64,000 nucleotides of DNA from Olsenella sp. KH3B4. GTDB lineage: Bacteria > Actinomycetota > Coriobacteriia > Coriobacteriales > Atopobiaceae. Both the position numbers and the translations under genes were made by a program. The stretch is from contig FOHD01000001.1 of the NCBI GenBank assembly GCA_900111695.1, positions 186,001-250,000 of the forward strand, given 5' to 3'. Positions 8,581 to 16,579 of the stretch are shown piece after piece (within the stretch, counting starts at the first letter, position 1; each line of letters opens with the position of its first letter). The notes beneath the pieces are model-generated. The model saw only the letters and a list, made by a program, of their open reading frames with translations, did not search any database and had not been told where the DNA came from.

Positions 8581-9555
8581 ATGGCGAACATCGAGAGCAT
8601 CACTCAGATTCCGGGAATCTTTGCCGCCCACGCGACCAACGCCGAGGCAGGTACCGGCTGCACGGTCATCGTATGCCCCAAGGGCGCTACGGGTGGCGTG
8701 GACGTGCGCGGCGGCGCCCCCGCAACGCGCGAGACAGACCTTCTCCGCCCCGAGGAGACCGTCCAGACGCTCAATGCTGTAGTGCTTTCGGGCGGATCTG
8801 CCTACGGACTCGCGGCCTCCTGCGGGGTCGCGGAAGAGCTCGAGCGCCATGGCATAGGCCTCGATGTGGGCGTTGGCGTCGTGCCCATCGTCTCGGGCGC
8901 CTGCGTGTTTGACCTGGCCTGCGGAGACCCCCACGTGCGTCCCAGCGCAGAGGACGGCGCCCAGGCAACGCGCCTGGCGCTCGCCGGCAGCGGAGAGCCT
9001 CTCACCCGCGGCAACGTGGGAGCCGGCACGGGCTGCACCGTGGGCAAGCTCGGTGGCCCCGCGCGCACCATGAAGAGCGGCCTCGGCGAGGACGTGGAGA
9101 CCGCAGGCGCCCTTATCTGCGGTGCGGTGGCCGCCGTCAACGCATGCGGAGACGTCGTCGACCCAACAACCGGAGCACCCATCGCAGGCCTCCGCACGCC
9201 GGACGGTGCGGGACGCGCGAGCACCGAGGAAGAGGTTCTCTCGCTGGCGGCTCAGATGCCCCTCGAGCGCCGCACCAACACCACTATCTCGTGCGTGGTC
9301 ACCAACGCGCGTCTCGCCAAGCCGCAGGCCACAAAGGTGGCCCAGATGGCGGCTGACGCCTATGCCCACGCTATTAGGCCAACGCACACCACCAACGACG
9401 GCGACACCATCTTTGTGATGGCAACGGGAGAGGTCGAGGCACAAGTGGATGTCGTGGGGGTTCTCGCCACGCGCGCCCTCGAGCGAGCAATTGCAGACGG
9501 TGCGAGAAGCGCCACTGCCGCCTACGGCTTCCCCGCCGCCCGCGACCTGGCATAG
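8581..9555 (+). CDS. P1-family (DmpA/NylC-like) self-cleaving peptidase/amidohydrolase
   Basis: A member of the N-terminal-nucleophile P1 family (DmpA aminopeptidase, NylC oligomer hydrolase), made as a precursor that cleaves itself. The opening ITQIPGIFAAHATN, LSGGSAYGLAA and GNVGAGTGCTVGK are family hallmarks. The self-cleavage site is recognisable as Asn233-Thr234 in RTNTTISCVVTNA, which would make Thr234 the nucleophile of the small subunit. There is no signal peptide, so it should be cytoplasmic. Length (324) fits. AAGGGAC lies upstream of ATG 8581. Substrate is uncertain: family members act on N-terminal amino acids, beta-peptides or cyclic amides. Confidence 0.88.
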   Translation: MANIESITQIPGIFAAHATNAEAGTGCTVIVCPKGATGGVDVRGGAPATRETDLLRPEETVQTLNAVVLSGGSAYGLAASCGVAEELERHGIGLDVGVGVVPIVSGACVFDLACGDPHVRPSAEDGAQATRLALAGSGEPLTRGNVGAGTGCTVGKLGGPARTMKSGLGEDVETAGALICGAVAAVNACGDVVDPTTGAPIAGLRTPDGAGRASTEEEVLSLAAQMPLERRTNTTISCVVTNARLAKPQATKVAQMAADAYAHAIRPTHTTNDGDTIFVMATGEVEAQVDVVGVLATRALERAIADGARSATAAYGFPAARDLA

Positions 9556-9627
9556 ACTGCGCGGGAACACCTACGCCGCCGCTCTCGCCCCACGCTCTCC
9601 TCGCGGAGAATATCGCTCTTTTGCAAG

Positions 9628-9657
9628 GGCGACCCGCAAATCCGCAGGTCGCCTTTA
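9628..9657 (+). terminator. Terminator after the maf-peptidase unit
   Basis: GGCGACC (9628-9634) pairs with GGTCGCC (9647-9653), followed by TTTATCT. Confidence 0.7.
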
Positions 9658-9737
9658 TCTCGTCTCAGAAATAGCGATAAACTCCGCCGAGGAGTGCTCC
9701 TAGAACCAGGGGCAAGACGCGCCGAGGGAAGACGCAT

Positions 9738-9803
9738 GCACAGTGCCCTGTTTGCTTCAGGAGTTCTTCGCGAAGCGTAACTCCAGAAGCAAACGGGGCA
9801 CTG
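9738..9803. repeat. Long imperfect hairpin between convergent genes
   Basis: CAGTGCCCTGTTTGCTTC on the left pairs with GAAGCAAACGGGGCACTG on the right with one mismatch, around an inner GGAGTT/AACTCC stem. Outside these arms GAGGGAAGACGC and GCGTCTCCCCTC extend the pairing, so roughly 9718-9834 forms one near-palindrome. It lies between the convergent peptidase and glycosyltransferase genes. No T-run follows, so it may be a terminator/RNA-stability element or a palindromic repeat. Confidence 0.7.
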
Positions 9804-9833
9804 TGCTTCAGGGGCGTCTCCCCTCGCGCGTCC

Positions 9834-10868
9834 CTAGTTGAATTTCACGTGCTTTTGGGCCACGCGGTAGCCCCAGAGCGTGATGTCTTTGCCCACAAGG
9901 CCTGGAAGGTTGGTCGCAATGCCCACCACGCCGTGGCGAGCACGCCGGTACATCTTAGGATCGTAGGCCTTAAGGTCAACCCAGAGCTTCTGCAGCTGCT
10001 CCTCGGCATCGGGCCTATCAGACTTCTTCGAGAAGACCGAGCAGATGGCCATGATGATGGTGAAGTAGCTCATCATGTACTCGCGGAGCTTGCGCGGCTG
10101 GACGTCGTCGTAGAGGTGGTAGGCCTCCCACATCACGCGGGCAACGCGCCAGTAGTGGTCAACGCGGCTCGTGAGCACGGCATCGTTTACGGACTGGTCC
10201 TCTCGCCCAATGAAGTACCGGTAGAGGTCCACGTCAAGGTAGTAGAGGCTGTGGCACTTGGGGAACGGCACGTAGGCGTAGATGTTGTCCACGTAGAACG
10301 TGTGGGCCGGCATCTGGAGGTTGGCGGCGCGCAGGGTCTTGGTACGATACGTGAGCGCGTGCATGAGAAGATACTGCGTCTTCTTGAAGTGACCAATCTC
10401 CCCCCAGGTAAAGACGCGTCCCACCGGCAGCACGTGGCGATAGTCGACCACGTTCTGCGTGCCATCCTCCACGTGCTCGTAGACGTAGTTGGTGATCACG
10501 AGGTCAACGTTGTCGCCAAGCTCATCAAAGCGGCGGAGCGTGGTGAGAAGGCGCTGGAGTGCCTCTGCGTCGAACCAGTCATCGGAGTCGATGTTCTTGA
10601 AGTACGCGCCCTGGGCCACGCCCATAGCCGCCATCACGGCCTTGCCGTGACCGCCGTTCTCCTGGTGAACCGCACGGATGATGTTGGGATAGCGCTCGGC
10701 CCACTCGTCTGCCTTCTGGGGGGTGTCATCCTTGGTGGAGCCATCGTCCACAATCACAATCTCGACGTCCTCGGCATAGCCGGATCCCTCGAGAATGGAA
10801 GTGATGCACTTGTCCATGTAGGCCGCCGCGTTGTAGCACGGGATGCCAAAGGTGATGGTCTTCTCCAT
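9834..10868 (-). CDS. Family 2 glycosyltransferase
   Basis: A cytoplasmic GT-A fold transferase of 344 residues. FGIPCYNAAAYMDKCI opens the nucleotide-sugar-binding domain, VIVDDGSTKDDT is the donor-phosphate region, and KNIDSDDWFD carries the metal-binding DxD. No membrane segments are evident, so the acceptor is probably a lipid-linked or surface glycan intermediate. AAGGAC precedes ATG 10868. It lies 95 bp downstream of glf on the same strand, separated by a hairpin. The pairing suggests a role in building a galactofuranose-containing glycan, but its own sugar donor cannot be read from the sequence. Confidence 0.88.
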   Translation of the reverse strand: MEKTITFGIPCYNAAAYMDKCITSILEGSGYAEDVEIVIVDDGSTKDDTPQKADEWAERYPNIIRAVHQENGGHGKAVMAAMGVAQGAYFKNIDSDDWFDAEALQRLLTTLRRFDELGDNVDLVITNYVYEHVEDGTQNVVDYRHVLPVGRVFTWGEIGHFKKTQYLLMHALTYRTKTLRAANLQMPAHTFYVDNIYAYVPFPKCHSLYYLDVDLYRYFIGREDQSVNDAVLTSRVDHYWRVARVMWEAYHLYDDVQPRKLREYMMSYFTIIMAICSVFSKKSDRPDAEEQLQKLWVDLKAYDPKMYRRARHGVVGIATNLPGLVGKDITLWGYRVAQKHVKFN

Positions 10869-10926
10869 GTGGGTTTGTCCTTGGTCGAGGGAGCGTGGCT
10901 GTGGTTGGCGCGTACGCGCGAGACAG

Positions 10927-10956
10927 AAACGGGGCGGAGCGCTGTGCCCCGCCCCG
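10927..10956 (-). terminator. Hairpin terminator/attenuator after glf
   Basis: On the minus strand CGGGGCGG and CCGCCCCG (arms at 10949-10956 and 10930-10937) form a GC-rich stem followed by TTTCTGT. It lies between glf and the downstream glycosyltransferase and could partly uncouple them. Confidence 0.7.
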
Positions 10957-10963
10957 AAGCGTG

Positions 10964-12166
10964 CTACTTGTGCACCTGGATGAGCTCGTCGGACAGGTTG
11001 AGCGCCGAGGCAACCACACCATCCATGTCGTAGTAGCGGTACTCCGCAAGGCGGCCGACGCAGTGGAAGTTGAGAATGCCGGCAACACGCTCGCGGTAGC
11101 GGCGATAGAGCTCGAGGTTGTCGTCCTCAAGGATGGCGTAGTACGGCGTCTGGCCACTCTCGGGCACGTAGGCCTTGGAGTACTCCCGCATGATGGTCGT
11201 GCGACCGGGTGCCACCTGGCCGGTCATGTTCTTGAACTCGGTGATGCGCGTGAAGTCCTCGGAGGTGGTGTAGTTGACGGTGCCCACGGGCTGGAACTGG
11301 TCGATGGGGAGCGTCTCGAACTGCATGTCGAGCGTGCGATACGGCAGCGCACCCAGATCAAGCCCAAAGAGCTCGTCAAGGGGACCGGAGTAGACAATCT
11401 CTCCGCCGTAGGGACGCCCGCAGATGAGGACGTTCGAGGTGCTCACCTTAAGGATGTCACGCACGTCTACGCCGAGAAACACGGAGATCAGGTCGTGGTT
11501 GAGCATGTTCTCGAAGAGCTTGGTGTAACCCTCGGCGGGCATGCCCTGGTACTTTGCCGTGGGGAAGTAGCGATCGTCGTCGCCAACAAAGACGGGCACG
11601 CGTCCGGTGATCGACGGGTCAATCTGGTCGGGGGTCTTGCCCCACTGCTTCATGGTGTAGTGGAGAAAGACGTTCTCATAGACGTAGTCAGCGACCTCGG
11701 AGAGCTCGGGGTCGTTCTTCTCGCGGAGCTCCATGATGGGGACCTTCTTGTTCTCACCGAAGGTCGCCACGAGCTTCTGGTAGAGCGCCTCTCCCCTCTC
11801 GTCGCCAAAGGCGAGCTTGAGCGAAGTGTGGTTGAAGGGGACCGGCATGAGCGTGCCGTGGATGTTGGCCAGAACCTTGTGCTGGTAGCCAGTCCACTCC
11901 GTGAAGCGCGAGAGGTACTGGTTCACGCGGTCGTTCATGGTGTGGTAGATGTGTGGACCGTACTTGTGCACCAGGATGCCCGCATCATCCACGTAGTCGT
12001 AGGCATTGCCGCCAATGTGGTCGCGTCGCTCGATGACGGCAACCTTCATGCCGCACGCCTCGGCAAGGCGGCGTGCGCAGACCGCACCTGCGTAGCCCGC
12101 GCCCACGATGATGGCGTCGTATGCATCAGGGTTGAAGCCCGCAGGCAGTCCGTTTGCGATTCCCAT
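10964..12166 (-). CDS. glf: UDP-galactopyranose mutase
   Basis: This FAD enzyme interconverts UDP-galactopyranose and UDP-galactofuranose, the donor for galactofuranose in cell-surface glycans. The N-terminal dinucleotide-binding fold reads AIIVGAGYAGAVCARRLAE, followed by ERRDHIGGNAYD and KYGPHIYHT, all typical of prokaryotic Glf. The 400-residue length fits. The start at 12166 (MGIANGLPAG) has AAGGACTTTC directly upstream; a longer frame to 12217 adds non-homologous residues. It is divergent from pta. With the adjacent glycosyltransferase it implies a galactofuranosyl polymer, and the substrate would link to the galactose genes at 52.9-62 kb. Confidence 0.95.
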   Translation of the reverse strand: MGIANGLPAGFNPDAYDAIIVGAGYAGAVCARRLAEACGMKVAVIERRDHIGGNAYDYVDDAGILVHKYGPHIYHTMNDRVNQYLSRFTEWTGYQHKVLANIHGTLMPVPFNHTSLKLAFGDERGEALYQKLVATFGENKKVPIMELREKNDPELSEVADYVYENVFLHYTMKQWGKTPDQIDPSITGRVPVFVGDDDRYFPTAKYQGMPAEGYTKLFENMLNHDLISVFLGVDVRDILKVSTSNVLICGRPYGGEIVYSGPLDELFGLDLGALPYRTLDMQFETLPIDQFQPVGTVNYTTSEDFTRITEFKNMTGQVAPGRTTIMREYSKAYVPESGQTPYYAILEDDNLELYRRYRERVAGILNFHCVGRLAEYRYYDMDGVVASALNLSDELIQVHK

Positions 12167-12292
12167 GAAAGTCCTTCCCAAGCGCCCCGTGAGGCACCTA
12201 TTCCACCAACCGCACAAGGCGGTACATCAGACGGGGCACACAATACGCATGCATCCAGTCTCAATCTGGCTGTTGATTCTAACACTCGCTCC

Positions 12293-12298
12293 TATAAT
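12293..12298 (+). promoter_or_regulatory. -10 box of the pta promoter
   Basis: A perfect TATAAT stands about 114 bases before the pta start; the -35 is poor. The transcript would begin near 12305, close to an 8-bp inverted repeat (GTGCGGCC at 12301 with GGCCGCAC at 12329), so a 5' stem-loop is likely on the mRNA. Confidence 0.55.
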
Positions 12299-12411
12299 GG
12301 GTGCGGCCCCATGTGACCGGAGGGCGTTGGCCGCACAATCTACAGGCCAGTACCCGCGAGTGGCCAGCTCGGGGATGCAAGCGGAAGACGTCAAGACAAG
12401 AGGGAGAATCG

Positions 12412-13389
12412 ATGAGCGAGTTTCTCGACCGTATGAAGAGCGCCGCGAAGAAAGACAAGAAGAAGATCGTCCTTCCCGAGGGGGAGGATCCGCGCACCAT
12501 CGCGGCCGCGCGACAGATTGTTGACGAGGGCATCGCTGAGCTCGTGATCCTAGGCGACCCCGCTAAGGTCAACGTCCCCGGCGTCACCGTGATTGACCCT
12601 CGCACCGCCGAGAAGCACGACGAGTACGCCGCCGCCTTCGCCGAGCTGCGCAAGAAGAAGGGCGTCACGCTGCCCGAGGCCATGGAGCAGATGAACGACG
12701 CCACCTACTTTGGCACCATGATGGTCAAGATGGGCGACGCCGACGGCCTGGTCTCTGGCGCCTGCCACTCCACTGCCAACACGCTGCGTCCCGCGCTCCA
12801 GATTCTGAAGACCGCCCCCGGCACCAAGCTCGTCTCGGCATTCTTCATCATGTGCACCGACAAGGCGGAGTACGGCGAGAACGGCACCCTGCTCTTTGCT
12901 GACTGCGGCCTCAACATCAACCCCACGGCCGACGAGCTCTCCGAGATCGCCATCGCCTCCGCGAACTCCTGGAAGAAGTACATGAGCTCCGAGCCCAAGG
13001 TTGCCATGCTCTCCTTCTCCACCATGGGCTCCGCCAAGGGCGACGTTCCCACCAAGGTCCAGGAGGCAACCACTCTCGCGCACGAGAAGGCCCCCGAGCT
13101 CGCCGTCGACGGCGACCTGCAGCTTGACGCTGCCCTGGTGCCGAGCGTGGCCGAGCTCAAGGCTCCCGGCTCCACCGTTGCCGGTCACGCCAACGTGCTC
13201 GTGTTCCCCGACCTCGAGGCCGGAAACATTGGCTACAAGCTTGTCCAGCGCTTCGCCGGCGCCGAGGCCTACGGCCCGGTGCTCCAGGGCATCGCGAAGC
13301 CTGTCAACGACCTTTCGCGTGGCTGCTCCGCCGAGGACATCGTGGGCGTTGTTGCCATCACCGCCGTCCAGGCGCAGATGGCCGAGTAG
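12412..13389 (+). CDS. pta: Phosphate acetyltransferase
   Basis: Converts acetyl-CoA and phosphate to acetyl phosphate; with AckA this yields ATP and acetate. It is the short form of Pta (325 residues), lacking the N-terminal DRTGG/P-loop domains of the enterobacterial enzyme. KKIVLPEGEDPRT opens the domain, and SGACHSTANTLRPALQI lies in the CoA/phosphate-binding region. ATG 12412 follows AGGGAGA; frames extending to 12301 would begin at or before the predicted transcription start. pta and ackA are about 3 kb apart here, on opposite strands, with pckA and an epimerase between them, rather than forming an operon. Confidence 0.96.
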   Translation: MSEFLDRMKSAAKKDKKKIVLPEGEDPRTIAAARQIVDEGIAELVILGDPAKVNVPGVTVIDPRTAEKHDEYAAAFAELRKKKGVTLPEAMEQMNDATYFGTMMVKMGDADGLVSGACHSTANTLRPALQILKTAPGTKLVSAFFIMCTDKAEYGENGTLLFADCGLNINPTADELSEIAIASANSWKKYMSSEPKVAMLSFSTMGSAKGDVPTKVQEATTLAHEKAPELAVDGDLQLDAALVPSVAELKAPGSTVAGHANVLVFPDLEAGNIGYKLVQRFAGAEAYGPVLQGIAKPVNDLSRGCSAEDIVGVVAITAVQAQMAE

Positions 13390-13417
13390 GTCTGGCGAGT
13401 AGAGCCTGCGTAAACGT

Positions 13418-13457
13418 GCCCCCCGGCGTCAATTAGGCTCCGGAGGGCTTCTTTTGT
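13418..13457 (+). terminator. Rho-independent terminator of pta
   Basis: GCCCCCCGG (13418-13426) pairs with CCGGAGGGC (13440-13448) with one mismatch, then TTCTTTTGT. The loop contains GGCGTCAATTAGGC, which recurs in the hairpin repeat just downstream. Confidence 0.8.
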
Positions 13458-13462
13458 ACGTA

Positions 13463-13640
13463 GTTGCTGCGGAAATGCGCCCCGTGGCGCCAGAACGGCG
13501 CCGCAGCGAGGGTTTCGCGCGGGGTTGCTGCCAAAACACAGGCCCTGTGGCGTCAATTTGGCGCCACAGGGCCTCTCACATACGCATTAGCTGCGATAAC
13601 GTACGCTCCGGCGTCATACGTCCCGCAGCGGCACCTCAGA
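13463..13640. repeat. Tandem GTTGCTGC hairpin repeat units (copy A)
   Basis: Three degenerate units of about 60 bp start with GTTGCTGC or TTAGCTGC at roughly 13463, 13524 and 13587. The middle unit contains a perfect 12-bp hairpin, GGCCCTGTGGCG with CGCCACAGGGCC. Related units lie at 34532-34619 and 37522-37586. The array fills the gap between the convergent pta and pckA genes. Confidence 0.65.
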
Positions 13641-13648
13641 CGTAAACC

Positions 13649-15250
13649 CTACTTCCCCAGAGGGTGCGGGCCAGCGGCACGAACCTCGGGCGTCATCGAC
13701 TGCAGGCGCTTCTCGGCATTCTCGACGAACATCTGCGCGAGCTTCTCGGCAGTGGCATCGTAGGCATCCTTGTCAGCCCAGGTGCTGCGCGGGTTGAGCA
13801 GCTCGTCGGGCACGCCGGGGCAGCTCGTGGGCACATCGAGGTTGAAGCGCTCGTCGTGCACAAACTCGGAGTCGTCGATGATGCCAGACTGAGCGGCCTC
13901 AACCATCTTGCGCGTGTACTTGAGCTTGATGCGGCTGCCGGTGCCATAGGAGCCACCGGACCAACCGGTGTTGATGAGGTAGACGCGCGTACCGTTGTGC
14001 TCGATCTTCTCGCCGAGCATCTTTGCGTAGACCATGGGGTCAAGCGGCATGAACGGCTCGCCAAAGAGCGAGGAGAACGTGGGCGTGGGCTCCTTGATGC
14101 CGCGCTCGGTGCCGGCGACCTTGGAGGTGAAGCCGGTCATGAAGTGGTACATGGCGGCATTCTCGTCCAGCTTGGAGATGGGGGGCAGCACGCCGAAGGC
14201 ATCGGCGGTGAGGAAGATCACCACGTCGGGGGTGCGCTTGGCACGGCCCTTGACCACGGCGTTGTCGATGAACTCGACCGGGTAGGCAACGCGGCCGTTC
14301 TCGGTGAGGGAATCATCATCGTAGTCGGCGATGCGGCTGTTGGGGTCGAGCACCACGTTCTCGCAGAGGGCGCCAAAGCGGATGGCATGCCAGATCTGGG
14401 GCTCGGTCTCCTCGGAGATGCGGATGGTCTTGGCGTAGCAGCCACCCTCGATGTTGAAGACGGAATCCTTCGCCCAGCCGTGCTCGTCGTCGCCAATGAG
14501 CAGGCGCCCCTCGGCGGCAGAGAGCGTGGTCTTGCCGGTGCCGGAGAGGCCAAAGAAGACCGTGGTGCCGTGCGACTGCGGGTTCATGTTGCAGGAGCAG
14601 TGCATGGTGAGCACGTTCTCCTCAACGGGGAGCAGGTAGTTCATAACCGAGAAGATAGACTTCTTGATCTCGCCGGAGTACTGGGTGCCGGCGATGAGAA
14701 CCACGCGCTCCTTGAAGTTGATGATGACCGCGGCCTCGGAGTGAGTGTGGTGCACGGCCGGGTCAAGCTTGAGGCCGGGGCACGCCATGACCACGAAGTC
14801 GGCGCGGCCGTAGTTGGCAAGCTCCTCCTCGGTGGGACGCACGAGCATCTGGTGCGCGAAGAGCGCCTGGCTGGCAAGCTCGGTGAGAACCAGGATTTTG
14901 CGGGAGTAGCGCCTGTCGGCGCCTGCGATGCCGTGGACCATGAAGATGCGGCGCTCGGAGAGGTACGAGATGACCTCGTCGTGGACGCGTTGGTAGTCCT
15001 CCTCGGAGAAGGGCACGTTCACGTTGCCCCACGCGATCTTGTCGTGGACGTCGGGCGTATCAACGATGAAACGATCCTTGGGCGAGCGTCCTGTGTACTT
15101 GCCGGTGGTTACCGCAAGGGCGCCGGTGCTGGTAAGGATGCCCTCCCCACGCGAAACGGCCTTCTCGATAAGGCGCGCTGGCGAAGGGTCTACCGCCGTC
15201 CTGTCATCGGTGTGGTGAATCCCGTACTGCTCAAGTTCCTCAACTACCAT
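13649..15250 (-). CDS. pckA: Phosphoenolpyruvate carboxykinase (ATP)
   Basis: Interconverts oxaloacetate plus ATP with PEP, CO2 and ADP; in anaerobic fermenters it often runs toward oxaloacetate. The ATP-dependent class is clear from GLSGTGKTTLSA (P-loop) followed by LIGDDEHGW (kinase-2 region). GRSPKDRFIV near residue 54 and NTGWSGGSYGTGSRI in the C-terminal half are also diagnostic. The 533 residues match the family. ATG 15250 follows AGGAGGT closely. A TAGAAT-like -10 for this strand lies near 15382-15387. It is divergent from the epimerase gene. Confidence 0.97.
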   Translation of the reverse strand: MVVEELEQYGIHHTDDRTAVDPSPARLIEKAVSRGEGILTSTGALAVTTGKYTGRSPKDRFIVDTPDVHDKIAWGNVNVPFSEEDYQRVHDEVISYLSERRIFMVHGIAGADRRYSRKILVLTELASQALFAHQMLVRPTEEELANYGRADFVVMACPGLKLDPAVHHTHSEAAVIINFKERVVLIAGTQYSGEIKKSIFSVMNYLLPVEENVLTMHCSCNMNPQSHGTTVFFGLSGTGKTTLSAAEGRLLIGDDEHGWAKDSVFNIEGGCYAKTIRISEETEPQIWHAIRFGALCENVVLDPNSRIADYDDDSLTENGRVAYPVEFIDNAVVKGRAKRTPDVVIFLTADAFGVLPPISKLDENAAMYHFMTGFTSKVAGTERGIKEPTPTFSSLFGEPFMPLDPMVYAKMLGEKIEHNGTRVYLINTGWSGGSYGTGSRIKLKYTRKMVEAAQSGIIDDSEFVHDERFNLDVPTSCPGVPDELLNPRSTWADKDAYDATAEKLAQMFVENAEKRLQSMTPEVRAAGPHPLGK

Positions 15251-15590
15251 GCAGACCTCCTAGGTGCAGCTTACGTGCGCCGAACAAAGACAAGCATGCG
15301 AGCGGTGGCGCAGCGGAGAAACGCATGGCGCCACGTGTAGACATCGACCCCATCTAAACGGTCACAGATGCCCGAAGAGCTATTCTACTCGCACCTTGGC
15401 GCAAGCCCCATCTGTTAACAATCGTGGCACCTTAGAAAAACCTCGATTAACTCAAGGCTTCTCTGGCGGATGCGTCGAAATGATCACATCAAAGGGTGCG
15501 CTTTGTCCGTTTTTGGGAATAGACAGAGCAGGCACCAAGGGTGCCTGGCCAGGCACCCGCCTGGGACGCATGCGACGTTTGGGGGAAGCG
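15251..15590. other. pckA-epimerase divergent intergenic region
   Basis: About 340 bases without a credible gene. The left part holds the pckA promoter region (TAGAAT read on the minus strand near 15387). The right part holds two mutually exclusive hairpins just before the epimerase, listed separately. Confidence 0.5.
15529..15558 (+). promoter_or_regulatory. Competing hairpins in the epimerase leader
   Basis: CAGGCACC (15529-15536) can pair with GGTGCCTG (15540-15547), while GGGTGCCT (15539-15546) can instead pair with AGGCACCC (15551-15558). Both stems share the middle strand, so only one forms at a time. They lie 30-60 bases before the epimerase start. Confidence 0.45.
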
Positions 15591-16475
15591 ATGTCGACCA
15601 TCACAACCATCCACAAGGGAGCGCTCGAGGCCTCTATAGACTCGATGGGCGCCCAGCTCATGAACCTCAAGCTCAACGGCAGCGAGTACCTTTGGCAGGG
15701 TGACAAGCGTTTCTGGCCGAGAAGGGCACCCATCCTCTTCCCCATCGTGGGATGCCTGCGCAACAACTTCGCCAAGAGCGCGGCGGGCGATGTTCGTCTT
15801 GGACGCCACGGCCTGGCAAGAAACTACGAGCATCGCATCGTCGAGCAGACCGACGACTCCGTGACCTTCGAGCTTGAGAGCACGCCGGAGACCATGCGCG
15901 CATACCCATACGCCTTCCGCCTCAACATGACCTACACCGTCGATGGCGAGCGCATGCTGCAGCGCTTCACCGTCACCAACACCGGCGACGAGATCATGCC
16001 CTTCACGCTCGGCGGGCATCCTGCCTTCAACGTTCCCGCCCCCGGCTCAGACGGCGAGACGTTCGATGATTACGAGCTTCGCTTCACGCGCCCCTGGACG
16101 GCGGTCTCCCCTAGCATCGACACCGATGGCCTCTGCGACTTCAACCAGTCAAACACGCTCTTCGAGGACGCCGACGCGCTGCCCCTCTCGCATGAGCTCT
16201 TCGACAAGTACCTCACGCTCACGTTCCAGGACGTCCCCGGCCGCACGGTCACGCTCTTGGGCACCAAGAGCGGCCACGGCGTCGAGCTCGACTTCGACGA
16301 CTTCCCCTTCCTGGGAGTCTGGTCGGCACCCGGTGCTCCCTTCGTGGCCGTCGAGCCCTGGCGTGGCGTCGCCACCTGCCACGACGAGTCGGACATCTTC
16401 GAGGAGAAGCGTGGCATGGAGTCGCTCGACCTGGGCGAGAAGGTCTCCTACGAGTTCTCCGTGTCGCCGTTCTAG
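15591..16475 (+). CDS. Aldose 1-epimerase family protein (LacX-like)
   Basis: A mutarotase-fold protein of 294 residues. Motifs include GAQLMNLKLNGSEYLWQGD, PILFPIVGCLRNN, GRHGLARN with a catalytic-type His, and TLGGHPAFNVP. This is the LacX/YeaD-like branch rather than classical GalM, so it may act on hexose phosphates or another aldose. I chose ATG 15591, which has GGGGGA just upstream; the open frame reaches back to 15264, but that part contains the leader hairpins and lacks family similarity. A true galM is present at 52.9 kb, so the two are not redundant copies of one subfamily. Confidence 0.88.
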   Translation: MSTITTIHKGALEASIDSMGAQLMNLKLNGSEYLWQGDKRFWPRRAPILFPIVGCLRNNFAKSAAGDVRLGRHGLARNYEHRIVEQTDDSVTFELESTPETMRAYPYAFRLNMTYTVDGERMLQRFTVTNTGDEIMPFTLGGHPAFNVPAPGSDGETFDDYELRFTRPWTAVSPSIDTDGLCDFNQSNTLFEDADALPLSHELFDKYLTLTFQDVPGRTVTLLGTKSGHGVELDFDDFPFLGVWSAPGAPFVAVEPWRGVATCHDESDIFEEKRGMESLDLGEKVSYEFSVSPF

Positions 16476-16519
16476 AGTTCTGACAGCGCACCACCTGCTC
16501 TTCAGCCAGCAGCACGCAA

Positions 16520-16553
16520 AAGGCCGCCCCGGGCATGACGTCGGGGCGGCCTT
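16520..16553. terminator. Bidirectional terminator between the epimerase gene and ackA
   Basis: AAGGCCGCCCCG (16520-16531) pairs perfectly with CGGGGCGGCCTT (16542-16553). A-rich sequence before and TTCTCGTT after allow use from both convergent genes. Confidence 0.85.
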
Positions 16554-16579
16554 CTCGTTGCTGACGCAGTTGCCAGGAA

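Noticed and set aside
13664..15340. Long frame opposite pckA
   Set aside because: Antisense of a clear ATP-PEPCK gene; no motif and no ribosome-binding site.
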